Of a stretch of DNA of 64,000 nucleotides, positions 22,968-33,869 are shown one piece after another. The DNA comes from Conchocele bisecta. Taxonomy: Eukaryota > Mollusca > Bivalvia > Lucinida > Thyasiridae. The translations under genes and the position numbers were made by a program. Under the pieces are notes generated by a model that was not told where the DNA came from, did not search any database, and saw only the letters and a list, made by a program, of their open reading frames with translations. Location: the NCBI GenBank assembly GCA_029237695.1, contig CM055269.1, positions 28,678,956 to 28,742,955 on the forward strand. The letters run 5' to 3'. Within the stretch, counting starts at the first letter, position 1, and the number at the start of each line of letters is the position of its first letter.

Positions 22968-23280
22968 GAGCACGCGATGGGTAATTTAACGATCGGGGTT
23001 CATCCTTACCGGAATCCCGACTGGAGACCTGGTTTTGCCCCCACATACGTCTTTGGCATTTTGTATGTGACAGTTGAATCTGGTTATACCCCTTATGTGA
23101 GTATTACGATATTCGTAATCCTATTTTAGGAGAAGGGGCCAAGTGACTTGGTGTGGTATGGACCTGGCACCAGGTCAGGTTATTCTAATTTCAGGGCTGA
23201 ATATATTTGTTCTCGATGTAAATATTCCGTTCTGATTTAGGGATTTTCCCCCCAATGTAGCAGGTTAAAATGGGATCGAA
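22968..23280 (-). mobile_element. SINE-like element K
   Basis: K carries ACTGGAGACCTGGTTT, TTGTATGTGAGAGTTGAATC, CTGGCACCAGGTCAGG and a terminal GGGATCGAA block. On the complementary strand that block reads GGTTCGATCCC, a match to the RNA polymerase III B box, so the family is probably tRNA-derived and transcribed in that direction. This copy lacks the last 60 bp. Confidence 0.7.
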
Positions 23281-23284
23281 TCCG

Positions 23285-23372
23285 TTTGCTGCTCGCTACT
23301 TCTAATTTGTTTTTTTTTTCACAATTTTAATTGGGTATTTTAAGCAAATATGCAGCTTATCTGGAGCTCTGT
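23285..23372. mobile_element. MITE family B terminus
   Basis: GCTCGCTACTTCTAATTT to TTATCTGGAGCTCTG. Confidence 0.7.
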
Positions 23373-23840
23373 ATATATGTATTATTTACACACTTTAATT
23401 TAAAATACACACATATACCTACAGTACATGTAGTAGTTGAAATATAGTTTAATTTCAGTATCGGCAATCGGCTTTACCCATTATTATTTTTCTTCCATTT
23501 GCATGTTCATTATTCTATATATTATAAGTTATTGTGTTTCTACACGGGCAATATTACACCATATAGCCTGTGTAGAATCACAATAACGTATTTGTCATAC
23601 CGCAGATCCTTAATTTAGCCATATAAACATATCTATTCTTTTGATCTTTGCGTTTTTTTCAGGAAGAAAAATAATCCGAATTCGATTTTCTACCGTCAGT
23701 CTTAATACAAAGGCGTAAATGAACATTTTTTTTTTTTTATTAAACGAAAACAAACTAAATATGGAGTAAGAAATCCATCGAAAACGACTTTATGACAGTT
23801 TTTTTTATATCGTGTAATTTAATTTATATTCCACTGCTCT
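23373..23840. other. No gene; contains a small inverted repeat
   Basis: 23528-23587 has TTATTGTGTTTCTACACGGG facing CCTGTGTAGAATCACAATAA. The remainder is AT-rich and unassigned. Confidence 0.55.
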
Positions 23841-23842
23841 AT

Positions 23843-24683
23843 ATAGCCCCGTGCAGGCACCGGGGCGGGATCAACTGATCCTGAGAATAGTGCTGCAGTA
23901 GCCATTGCTTGTCGTAAAAGGCGACTAAACTGGCTTAACGATTGGGTTCATACTTTCCGGAACCCACTATACCGGATTTGGCCCTCAGGTACATTTTTGG
24001 CTTTCTTGTATGTGAGAGTTGAGTCGGGCTATGCCCCATATATAAAAGTAAGATTAGCGCTATCCTATTACTTTTAGGGGAGGGTGGGATGGGGAAATGA
24101 TGCGGTGTGGCGAGGGCCTGGCACCAGATCAGGTTGTTCTAATTTCAGGACTGAATATATATTTTGATTGTAAATATGAGTTCTGAGTTGGGATTTACCC
24201 CCTTGGACAGGTGGATATGGGACTCGACCCCGTTGACCCGTCTGCGTGTAGACTCCCTGAGGCTTGTACCTCTATGTCAGAAAAGCGGACGTTAAACCCT
24301 ATTCACTCACTCACTCATACTTTCCAGAACCCACTATACCGGATTTGGCCCTCATGTACATTTTTGGGCTTTCTTGTACGAGAGTTGAGTCAGGCTATGC
24401 CCCATATACAAAGTAAGATTTAGCGCTAATCCTATTTACTTTTAGGGGATGGGATAAATGATGCTGGTGTGGCGAGGGCCTGGCACCAGATCAGGTTGTT
24501 CTAATTTCAGGACTGAATATATATTTTGATTGTAAATATTGAGTTCTGAAGTTGGGATTTACCCCCCTCGGACAGGTGGATACGGGACACGACCCGTTGA
24601 CCCGTCTGCGTGTAGACTCCCTGAGGCTTGTACCTCTATGTCAGAAAAGCGGACGTTAAACCCTATTCACTCACTCACTCACT
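23843..24683. mobile_element. Two J elements, full and 5'-truncated, in tandem
   Basis: A complete J (to 24318) is joined directly to a second that starts inside the element at ATACTTTCCAGAACCC. The pair is bracketed by CCACTGCTCTAT (23831-23842 and 24684-24695), so it behaves as one insertion with a 12-bp target-site duplication. Confidence 0.82.
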
Positions 24684-24703
24684 CCACTGCTCTATCGATC
24701 TGC

Positions 24704-25150
24704 TCAACTGATCCTCAGAATAGTGCTGCAGTAGCCATTGCTTGTCGTAAAAGGCGACTAAACTGGCTTAACGATTGGGTTCATACTTTCCGGAACCCAC
24801 TATACCGGATTTGGCCCTCATGTACATTTTTGGCTTTCTTGTATGTGAGAGTTGAGTCAGGCTATGCCCCATATATAAAAGTAAGATTAGCGCTAATCCT
24901 ATTACTTTTAGGAGATGGGATAAATGATGCTGGTGTGGCGAGGGCCTGGCACCAGATCAGGTTGTTCTAATTTCAGGACTGAATATATATTTTGATTGTA
25001 AATATTGAGTTCTGAAGTTGGGATTTACCCCCCTCGGACAGGTGGATACGGGACACGACCCCGTTGACCCGTCTGCGTGTAGACTCCCTGAGGCTTGTAC
25101 CTCTATGTCAGAAAAGCGGACGTTAAACCCTATTCACTCACTCACTCACT
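24704..25150. mobile_element. SINE-like element J, 5'-shortened
   Basis: Starts TCAACTGATCCTCAG and ends in CACTCACTCACTC-type tail. The direct repeat CTATCGATCTGC flanks it (24692-24703 and 25151-25162) and overlaps the target duplication of the preceding pair, so this is a separate insertion next door. Confidence 0.85.
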
Positions 25151-25162
25151 CTATCGATCTGC

Positions 25163-25560
25163 CCTCCCTTTGGCGCCTCTAGAACAATGCGACTGGTTCC
25201 CAAACATTCGCTGTCATTGCTACGCCGCGTTTCGTGCGTGGAACCCATAGTTTGTGACCTAAATATAGCCGTGTCACGAAGCCGAGTGTGTTGAGATTTG
25301 AAAACACTAAACGGGTTATTTTGGCTAATTTTTATGGAAAAATAAACAATAAAGACTGGTTTTGAGTGTACAATTTGTTACTTGTATTGATCAATTCGGG
25401 GTTTTATTGTGTTTAGTGAGGAATACAATTCGCAATCGCGAGACGCTTGCAAAATGTGTCTTCATTGGACGCGAGGCGCCGGAGGGGAATCGCAATTCCT
25501 CTATGTTTGACGGCCTTGGCATGTCATATAATATATATGACCAGGCAAGCTAGCCAATCA
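25163..25560. other. Unassigned, relatively GC-rich stretch
   Basis: Contains CGCGTTTCGTGCGTGG and CGCGAGGCGCCGGAGGGG. The open frame 25362-25553 has no recognisable family, splice context or repeat counterpart, so I make no coding call. Confidence 0.4.
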
Positions 25561-25561
25561 A

Positions 25562-26100
25562 AAGCACAATTCCTTAACATTTGATTGGCCCGTAGCAAGT
25601 CTCTGTCCAAAATTTATATCCCAGTAAACTCCCACGCCGAACTACTTTCTGTAACCGTGAGGCACAGTTAAAATAATTCTTAAGAAAACGGAAAATAAAC
25701 ACATTTTCTTGATAAATTTATTTCAAATGCTGGAATTATAAGGAATGAATGGCCTTTTTGTGGAATTTATCGGGGATATAAACTTGGAAAAGTCGCGGGA
25801 ATTCTGGACGAAGGCCGGAAGGCCTCGTCCAGTATTCCCGCGACTTTTCCTTCGTCCAGTATTCCCACGACTTTTCCTTCGTCCAGTATTCCCGCGACCT
25901 TATAATTCCAGCATTTGAAATAAATTCATCAAGAAAATGTGTTTATTTTCCGTTTTCTTAAGAATTATTTTAACTGTGCCTGACGGTTACGGAAAATAGT
26001 TTGGCATGGGAGTTTACTGGGATATAAATTTTGGACAGAGACTTGCTACGGACCAATCAAATGTTAGGGAATTGTGTAAATATTTTTGTGCTGGAATTAT
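25562..26100. mobile_element. Two E elements joined at one foldback
   Basis: A left E (forward order to 25810) and a right E (reverse order from about 25905) share a foldback. In place of the second long arm there are three copies of TTCGTCCAGTATTCCCGCGA at 25820-25900. Confidence 0.8.
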
Positions 26101-26268
26101 TGATATTTGTTTCTATCAATGACACCTCTAACCCGTAGTATGCTTCTGTTTGATTCTGACCCTGTAAAGAATTGATGATGTAACTATAATAACTTTTGAT
26201 TAAGCATACCAGTATAAGTATACATATATATTTGGATATTCTAGTACATGTATTATGTAACAAAACAG

Positions 26269-26581
26269 GGGCCCGTTTCACTAAACTTTGTACAAGTAAA
26301 ATATTTGTAAGTGCAAAATTATGATAGTCTGTATATTTCACATTAGCAATGTTTTCTGGTAAACAATTATTGGATTTACATTTATTGAGCATAGGCTGCA
26401 TATGCAGCCTATGCTCAATAAATGTAAATCCATCAATTGAACTTTCCAGACGATCCAAAATTTGCACTTACGAACATCTTAGTGGTACGAAGTTTAAATC
26501 CATCAATTGAACTTTCCAGACGATCCAAAATTTGCACTTACGAACATCTTAGTGGTACGAAGTTTAGTGAAACGGCCCCCA
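26269..26581. mobile_element. MITE family A with duplicated right arm
   Basis: The 70-bp block from AAATCCATCAATTGAACTTT to GGTACGAAGTTT occurs twice without a difference (about 26427-26496 and 26497-26566). Confidence 0.9.
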
Positions 26582-27092
26582 GGTGTGAGGCAACAGTGAT
26601 TATTATTGAATTGCTGCCATGTCGACCATTTTACAGACCTTATGTTGTGTACATTGTTTTTGCAAAGAGTTAACATAAGTCTGAAGAATAACCAACGTAC
26701 CGTAAGTTGTTGGGGTTAAACCCCACCCCCTTAGCTGTTGATAGGCCGTTAAACACCGATAAATCAAATCGAAAATTGACACAAAATTCTTTACGTCCGA
26801 GCTGTGAATGAAATTTCTTTCAAATTTTGTTGTCATTTACAGCAAATACGACTTGGGGCTAATGTTATTTTTGAAATCCCTATAAGCGACATTCCGCTGT
26901 GCAATAAGGGAGACAATAACAGAGACGCGTTATGACGCGTTTCAACCATCATTGACATTACAATAAAACCATAAAAACTTTCATCTCTGAAAAACAGTGT
27001 CCTGATCTGGTGCCAGGTACATTAACTACACTGGATCATTCAGCTCCCAGTGTGCATCCCAGTAAGATTGGTTAACCATTATTATATGAATC
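26582..27092. other. No gene; K-element tail near 26715-26770
   Basis: TTAGCTGTTGATAGGCCGTT and AAACACCGATAAATCAAATC are the K 3' tail. CTGGTGCCAGGTAC near 27007 is another K piece. The rest is unassigned. Confidence 0.5.
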
Positions 27093-27336
27093 CTTAACCC
27101 TTTCAACGCCACATGCCTGTATAGTGGTATTGGCAAATAGTGTAGATCCAGATGAGCCGGCTCGTGACGAGCCGTCTCATCAGGATCTGCACTTTTTGCA
27201 AGCAATTTTCATAGTTTTTAGAACAAAAACACATACTTCCCATAAATGGACTAGTCTGAAAATCATTTTGTGATGATCGGATTGATTGCAAAATTAACAT
27301 ATCAAATTCCATTCCAGTTACTTAGGGGTGAAAGGG
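27093..27336. mobile_element. MITE family U, complete, TTAA-flanked
   Basis: TTAACCCTTTCAACGCC to GGTGAAAGGGTTAA with an internal near-palindrome AGCCGGCTCGTGACGAGCCG. Relatives at 45724-45963 and 49943-50190. Confidence 0.85.
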
Positions 27337-27890
27337 TTAATGATGGACTCATCTCTTAAGATATGCATACCATCTGATCCTTCTTAGAAGACAGATGGAA
27401 GTGGCCATGCTTATGAGAGAGAGGGCTACCATAATTAACATCTTAATATTAATTACGGTACCAGTAGCAGCAATGGAATGGGAATTTCTAATATCATAAA
27501 TGAATATTAAACTTCTATGAGTTAACGAATAGACACTACATTTGTATTACTAGTCCAGAGATAACTTGTTTTGTTAAGTGTAAATTTCGTATTTCTTTTA
27601 CTAAGCACCCCTTGGGCTGTGCAATTTTGTGAATTTGTTTGGGTATTATGATGACACAAAACATGCAAATATTGACAACGTAAATGTAGAATATGTTACT
27701 GAAAATATGGGAGGATATGGTAACTTGTATGTGTATTATAATAATGGAGGTTTGCCATGGGTATTGTTGGCGATTGATCCATTTAAGCTCTTATATACCT
27801 CACCATCCCACCAATTTTAACCCATTGCATTCCGAATACACTTTCATGAACCTGGAACCATATTCTTATTTCAGGGATGATTATATATTT
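27337..27890. other. No gene recognised
   Basis: AT-rich. Overlapping frames at 27629-27905 show no splice signals, domain or compositional shift. Confidence 0.45.
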
Positions 27891-27894
27891 ATTT

Positions 27895-28110
27895 GGATGT
27901 ATTGATTGATTGGTGTTTAACGGCCTATCAACAGCTAAGGTCATTTAAGGCCGGGCCAACGGGTTCGATCCCGTTTTCAACCTGCTTTATTGGGGGGAAA
28001 ATACCAAAATCAGAAAGGAATGTATACATCGAGAAGAAAAATATATTCATCCAGTGGGGTATAATCAGATTCAACTCTCACATACAAGAAAGCCAAAGAC
28101 ATACATGAGG
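27895..28110 (+). mobile_element. SINE-like element K, + orientation
   Basis: GGTGTTTAACGGCCTATCAA, CAGCTAAGGTCATTTAAGG and a perfect B box GGTTCGATCCC at about 27961-27971, then GGGGGGAAAATACC. It ends at AACTCTCACATACAAG. Confidence 0.72.
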
Positions 28111-28144
28111 ACCCAACTAGGGGTGGGTTGTGGCCTAGAACACC

Positions 28145-28432
28145 TGTAGCCGATTTCACCAAAATTGCAAAGTATACTTTCCTAGCAAAGTATACTTTGA
28201 GGGAAAATTTTTCAATTTTAGGATAAATTTATTAATTTTTATTATACTGAATTTATTACATTATCACAGCCATTTTGGCTGTGATAATGTAATAAATTCA
28301 GTATAATAATTCTGCATAGTTTTAATCATCAAATATATACAATCATTAGTTCTGTATGAAATAATGCATTTCGGAAAACTCAACGATTACTCCCTCAAAG
28401 TATACTTTGCAATGTTGGTGAAATCGGCTACT
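28145..28432. mobile_element. MITE family D, complete
   Basis: Inverted termini GTAGCCGATTTCACCAA and TTGGTGAAATCGGCTAC, subterminal AAAGTATACTTTG boxes, and a central hairpin ACAGCCATTTTGGCTGT inside arms of TTATACTGAATTTATTAC. Confidence 0.9.
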
Positions 28433-28667
28433 GATTTCCAATCCGGAGATTGCGGGTTAAAACCTCGCCTAGGGCATCAAAAAAATACTTTCATAGTACA
28501 TGTATTTCCATTCCATGTGTCTGTCGGATGAGACTTTAAACTGTGGTCCCATCTCTCTATGACCTTAGCTGTTGCTGGGACGTTAAACTCATTCACTTTC
28601 ACATTTTTTTGGATTTTTCCCCAATGCTGCAGGTTAAATGTGGGATCGAACACGTTGGCCCGGCCTT

Positions 28668-29090
28668 AAAGGTACATGCCCAGTCAGTAGGCACAAAATG
28701 TTCTTTATATCAGACATCATCTGAGACATTTTCTGGCAAAATAAACATTCATTCACCATTACCCCATGTATTGATTGGCATTATTATACATTTTATATCT
28801 GACGTAAATTTCCACACAGACATCAGGGGCAATAACCATGTTTCCTTAAAATGTTAACGGATGTTACTATTTATTCTCTATATTTATTTTTTGATGTGCA
28901 ATGATCATACTTTATAATCTGTCGAAAATATAAAAAATTTTTAGGCGACACATGCAATTAGTATAAATAATTAAAACATATTATGCCTCATTTGCATATG
29001 AAAATAGCCTGATACCACCGCGAGTCGCTATCAGTAAAATAAATTTTACTAAATGATTATATCTGTATAGCGGCATTTGTAATTCTATTT
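28668..29090. mobile_element. Repeat family F, right end missing
   Basis: CATGCCCAGTCAGTAGGCAC to TATCTGTATAGCGGCATTTG. Preceded by a K piece ending GGGATCGAACACGTTGG at about 28660. Confidence 0.75.
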
Positions 29091-30043
29091 TACTTATTTC
29101 TCAATTAAAGTATAATATTATGCTGTGACCTAGTAATTGTGCATCTTTAGTACCGTATGTGATTTGCTATACATTTCTAATGTCTTAAACCAGGGTCCCA
29201 TTGCTTTTATCCCACTTCAAATGTGCAATTGCTTGTATCTAAAACCAATCATTTCACATGACAAAAACTAAGTGAAAGTTGGGAATCTGCAAATGCATTT
29301 TCTATGGCCTAATAACAAACATTGAGTAATGTTCAATGTTCTGTTAAAGGGACGTGTGTCTCAGATAGCTCAGAACAAGCCTTTAGTTTATGTTACAAGT
29401 GATCTGTAGACTAAATTCAAATGGTTTCTTTTTGCTGGGTCATATATTTACGAGTTTTGAGACTTTGGTCAGTCAACCATGTCAACTGTATGGAAGACCA
29501 ATCCCTGGTCACAGCAGGATACAGTTCAGCAAAGTTAATGTGGATTTGACAGGAAAAGTGAGCTTATGGCATTTGCAACAAGTGCAGACCCAGATCAGAG
29601 TGCACATATGTGCACTCTGATCTGGGTCTGCACTTCCCGCAATTCTGTCAGTGAAGCACCCATTACGCTTCTAACCAACAGTATTGATCAGTATTGGATG
29701 CATTAGCAGAAACCAGAAATAGACTGGCCACAAATTACCAGTCACAGTAAAACATATGTGAGGTAGACCGAGAGTGGTAAAATGTGTACAAGTAGATATG
29801 AAGCTCCGGATCGGTCATCTCGCTGCATAACAATAAAATGTGATAAAACAAGAACAATTGTGATCCAATGGCACACAAATATACCCCCAGTGACAGATTG
29901 GAGAAACTTTGGCAAACTTTTTAACTGGACAAAACGGATGGACGGACACAGTCCTAACACTATATGCCCCCCTCGTTCTACTGAGATGGGTATAAAAAGT
30001 CCCAACACAGAATTTGCAATGTTTTGCTTGATGCCAGCTTCAT
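29091..30043. other. No gene; one I-type hairpin
   Basis: 29577-29636 is a long hairpin, AGTGCAGACCCAGATCAGAG facing its complement around TGCACATATGTGCA. Frames on both strands at 29742-30108 overlap and have no recognisable relative. Confidence 0.5.
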
Positions 30044-30246
30044 GTGTAGCCGATTTCACCAAAAATGCAAAGTATAAATGTATACTTATCTTGCTAAGTA
30101 CATTTTGAGGGAGAAATTGATTAATTTTTATTATACTGAAATTCAGTATAATAATTCTGCATACATTTAATCATCAAATATATGCAGTGGTTAGTTCTAT
30201 ATGGAATAATGATAAGTATACTTTGCAATTTTGGTGAAATCGGCTA
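30044..30246. mobile_element. MITE family D, shortened centre
   Basis: GTAGCCGATTTCACC to GGTGAAATCGGCTAC. The ATTATCACAGCC hairpin is lost and ACTGAAATTCAGT remains. Confidence 0.85.
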
Positions 30247-30666
30247 CAGGTACCATGAATGTGTGGTTTTGGTGTGCTTCATTTACATGTACATGTATGC
30301 TGCTCCTAATGAGCAATTTAGATTTATGTCTTGCTAGAGCAGTGTAGTAGCTGATAAGGAATTCCACTGAATACAATATAACTTACCAGTATAGCCCTGT
30401 TATCTGGTTATGGTGAGTAGAATTATCTGTTATTACTTGTGAAGATAGGAGCACCTGGGAACAAGTGGTGGCAAGTGGGAGTATGCGATGGGTAATTTAA
30501 CGATCAGGGTTCATTCTTAACGGAATTCCGACATGGAGACCTGGTTTGGCCCTCACACACATCTTTGGCATTTTGTATGGTTATACACCTTTTGTGAGTA
30601 AAATGATTATTCGTAATCCTGTTACTTTTAAGGGAAGGGGCCAAGTATCTTTGGTGTGGTATGGAC

Positions 30667-30975
30667 CTGTAGCCGATTTCACCAACATTGCAAAGTATAC
30701 TTTTCTAGCAAAGTTTACTTTGAGGGAGTAATCATTTATTTTTCCTGCAATGCATTATTTCATATAAAACTAACAACTGCACATATTTGATGATTAAAAG
30801 TATGCAGAATTATTATAGTGAATTTATTACATTATCACAGCCAAAATGGCTGTGATAATGTAATAAATTCAGTATAATAAAAATTAATAAATTTATCCTA
30901 AAATTGAAAATTTCTCCCTCAAAGTATACTTTGCTAGATAAGTATACTTTGCAATGTTGGTGAAATAGGCTCCTG
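30667..30975. mobile_element. MITE family D inserted in K
   Basis: Complete copy, GTAGCCGATTTCACC to GGTGAAATAGGCTCC, with the copy-specific variant ATTATTATAGTG. Confidence 0.88.
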
Positions 30976-30984
30976 TGGCACCAG

Positions 30985-31572
30985 GTCTGCACATATTTGA
31001 TGATTAAAAGTATGCAGAATTATTATAGTGAATTTATTACATTATCACAGCCAAAATGTCTGTGATAATCAGAGATGCTATTCTTCCGGATTTCTCCGGA
31101 TTTCCGGATTTTTCTAATTCCCGGAAATTCTCCGGATTTTTCTAAAAAAAAATAAAAAAAAAAAATATATTTTTTTGGTCCGAAATAATTTGGTGCGAAA
31201 CGTCCTTGGGGCGAAACGTTCTTGGTGCGACATGTATGATATCTACTACCTTCAGGCTTTAGTATAGACCTTCAAAATAAAAAAATAAAAAGGATTTTCT
31301 GTCAAATGTTACAGTTCTGAAGTTTATTAATGGTGCCTGAAAACGGCCAGAATCAATCTTAGAGGATCTAAATCCTCAGAGCTTCGAACCCCCGGCCATT
31401 TACATTTGGATTTTATTTTCAGGATTTTTTGCAATGTCCCAAATGCATCTCTGGATAATGTAGTAAATTCAGTATAATAAAAATTAATAAATTTATCCTA
31501 AAATTGAAAATTTCTCCCTCAAAGTATACTTTGCTAGATAAGTATACTTTGCAATGTTGGTGAAATAGCCTC
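30985..31572. repeat. Tandem duplication of the D right half, itself interrupted
   Basis: TGCACATATTTGATGATT to GTGAAATAGCCTCC repeats 30778-30975 including its private variant ATTATAGTG, so it is a duplication and not a separate insertion. It is opened by the element at 31070-31453. Confidence 0.82.
31070..31453. mobile_element. 384-bp insertion with CAGAGATGC ends
   Basis: CAGAGATGC at the left and GCATCTCTG at the right are perfect inverted ends, and GATAAT is duplicated on both sides (31064-31069, 31454-31459). The CAGAG start suggests a hAT-like element, although a 6-bp duplication is shorter than the 8 bp usual for hAT. Internal CCGGATTTCTCCGGATTT is self-repetitive. Confidence 0.7.
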
Positions 31573-31973
31573 CTGGCACCAGGTCACCATATTCTAATTT
31601 CAGGACTGAATATATTTTTTATCGATGTAAATATTCTGTTCTGATTTTGAGATTTTCCCCCCAATGCAGCAGGTTAAAACGGGATCGAACGGCCGTTAAA
31701 CACCAATAAACAAACCTGGGAACATAAATTATCTTGCATATATATTAGCATAATGCCTAAGAAAATTAATTTGCGGATTCTTATCCTGAATTTATGTGTA
31801 TTTTCAAATAAAATTTTGAATCTAATGTATATTCTGACCTTCATTCAGTCCTGGTAAGATTACAATCTAATTGTGTTATTGATGGCAGCAAGTGTACAGC
31901 AGTGACTGAAAGATGAACAGTGTAGAGCCTGATCAGATGGAGCAGATATGCAGGATGATCTAGTTCGAAAATG

Positions 31974-32190
31974 TACAGTGGAACCCCTATAAACCGGACA
32001 CTAGGGAAAATATAGATGTTTACCTTAGACGTGTTTCGCTGTTATGTACATGTATCTCTGATTAAACTGACTTTTCATGATTGCAAAACACTAGAATGTG
32101 TCATGAAGTGCTCACGTGTCTGATTTACAGTGGAACATTTCCGAAACCTGGGGGCCTCTCAGGGTGTCTGGTTTGGTTCTACTGTAGTTA
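31974..32190. mobile_element. Small pogo-like element
   Basis: CAGTGGAACCCCTATAAACC at the left and TTTGGTTCTACTGTA at the right are imperfect inverted ends next to TA. No coding capacity. Confidence 0.6.
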
Positions 32191-32536
32191 TAAATGGCCC
32201 TCTTGTCAGCCACCGACAGACAAAGTGTACAACGCTTGTGACCAGCATAACCCTATCAGCCAGTGCATCCGCGCAGTCTGATCAGGGCCTATCATAATCA
32301 CCTTTCAGTCACAGAAATAGGCTGACTGCCATCAGCAATATGATCTGATTATTGCGTAAATGAGAAGATAACGATCATATTATCCATGAATGAACAAAAG
32401 GTACATGTAGGGAGATTGTAGAAGGTGGAGTTAGATTGTTAATCGCTTTTATTGAATTCTTGTTTAATTTGCACTTTCCCAGTGTTGTGCCTAGGCGAGC
32501 CCAGACATTTTCCCACCTCCGTCAGCCCATGTCCCT
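32191..32536. other. No gene recognised
   Basis: Includes an I-like piece near 32230-32290 (GTGCATCCGCGCAGTCTGAT). The rest is unassigned. Confidence 0.45.
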
Positions 32537-32770
32537 TAACCCATTGCATGCGCAATACACCTTTATAGGTATTAATATTTTTAAATAATTTTTTTTATTT
32601 CTCAATGAAAGTATATGTTGCGACCACCATTTGAACCGTCTCATCGAGACGGTTCAAATGGTGGTCGCGACATATACTTATAAGCACATTTTAAAAAAAT
32701 ATTTATGATTTTCTCCAATCAAAATGGCATATCCTCAGTATGAAATGGTTCAACATACGAGAACCTTCCA
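32537..32770. mobile_element. MITE family R
   Basis: TTAACCCATTGCATGCG start and a near-perfect hairpin CACCATTTGAACCGTCTCAT / GAGACGGTTCAAATGGTG between AAAGTATATGTTGCG and CGACATATACTTAT. Confidence 0.75.
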
Positions 32771-32849
32771 TTGCCTTATATTTGGGATCGGGACCAAAAC
32801 CCGAAATTCCACTTGGAATGGAGACCTAGGCGCAACACTGCTTTCCATA

Positions 32850-33110
32850 CATGTGGCTGTAACTGGAGACATTTGGCTTATGGGATTTGTGACCAGTATA
32901 GCTCCTGATCAAATACCACTCATGTAGACCGATATATTGTTTGTTAGAAGCAGGTATTTTATTAATGGAATGGCCAACAGTGCAGATCCTGATCAGATGT
33001 ACGGATCTGGGTTGAATATCAATTAATAGGCCCTGTGTGGATGCACAGCTGATCATGATCTACACTGGTCCCATAACCCATAAGCCCCATTTCTGCAGTC
33101 ATAGCCATAC
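32850..33110. mobile_element. Repeat family I, facing halves
   Basis: TGTGGCTGTAACTGGAGAC and ATAAGCCCCATTTCTGCAGT are inverted. Between them are GCAGATCCTGATCAG and its facing copy. Confidence 0.72.
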
Positions 33111-33257
33111 ATGTTGCTGATACCATTATAGAATATACTGTAACAGTGTGCTGCTATCTATGTAATAAATATAAAATCAAGTTCAGCAGTGCCTTAATTG
33201 TCATTCATTCATTCCATTCAAGATGGCAAAGAAAAGATCATTATATCCAGTTACCAG

Positions 33258-33466
33258 GGGCCCGTTTCACTAAACTTCGTACAAATAAAATGCAAAATTA
33301 TGATAGTCAGCAAATTTCGAGTTAACAAATGTTTTCTTGTCAACAATTATTGGATTTACATGTATTGAGGCTCAATACATGTAAATCCATCAATTGAGAT
33401 TTCCAGACGATCCTTAATTTTCACTTACCAACATTTTAGTTGGACAAAGTTTAGTGAAACGGCCCC
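33258..33466. mobile_element. MITE family A, short centre
   Basis: GGGCCCGTTTCACTAAACTT to GTTTAGTGAAACGGCCCC. The hairpin is reduced to ATGTATTGAGGCTCAATACAT. Confidence 0.88.
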
Positions 33467-33689
33467 TGGGGCCTTGTAGATAAGGCATCTGCCAACTGGG
33501 AGGTAGAAAGATTTGAGCCGACTGGGCTGTTGGGGTGGTTGGTTGGTGAGCTGCCAGCTAGTTAAATGAACATGATGAACGACACGAATTACAGTTACGG
33601 CGATGCCTGGGATATAGGATATGAATTGGAATGTACTGCTGTTCAAGACTGGTGTCGCAAAGTCACAACCGGCTGACCATTTCATGAGA

Positions 33690-33866
33690 GGGATACTATT
33701 TCCGTCTGTTGTCGTTTTATATTTTGTCCTCGCACCAAAACCCTGGTTTTACAGCACTTTAGAAATGTTTCTAAGGTGCTGCCAAAGTATGTGTTTGCCG
33801 AGAAAAATGGAAAATATAAAATAAACAGCAGACGACAAAATTATATCGGCATGCATTGCAAGGGTT
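33690..33866. mobile_element. MITE family C
   Basis: CCGTCTGTTGTCG to GCATTGCAAGGGTTAA with a decayed centre AGAAATGTTTCT. Confidence 0.7.
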
Positions 33867-33869
33867 AAA

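Larger units (their letters stand above)
30478..31715 (-). mobile_element. Element K interrupted by D insertions
   Basis: K is split at GGTATGGACCT (30667) and resumes at GGCACCAGGTCACC (31573), ending with AAACGGGATCGAAC and AAACACCAATAAACAAA. The insert is D plus a tandem copy of half of it. Confidence 0.85.

Noticed and set aside
27961..27971. Functional tRNA gene (GGTTCGATCCC B box)
   Set aside because: No cloverleaf can be drawn around it and the same block recurs in every K copy; it is a SINE promoter remnant.
29742..30108. Overlapping 106- and 108-residue frames on opposite strands
   Set aside because: No domain, splice context or codon bias; mutual overlap suggests chance, and the 3' part runs into a D element.
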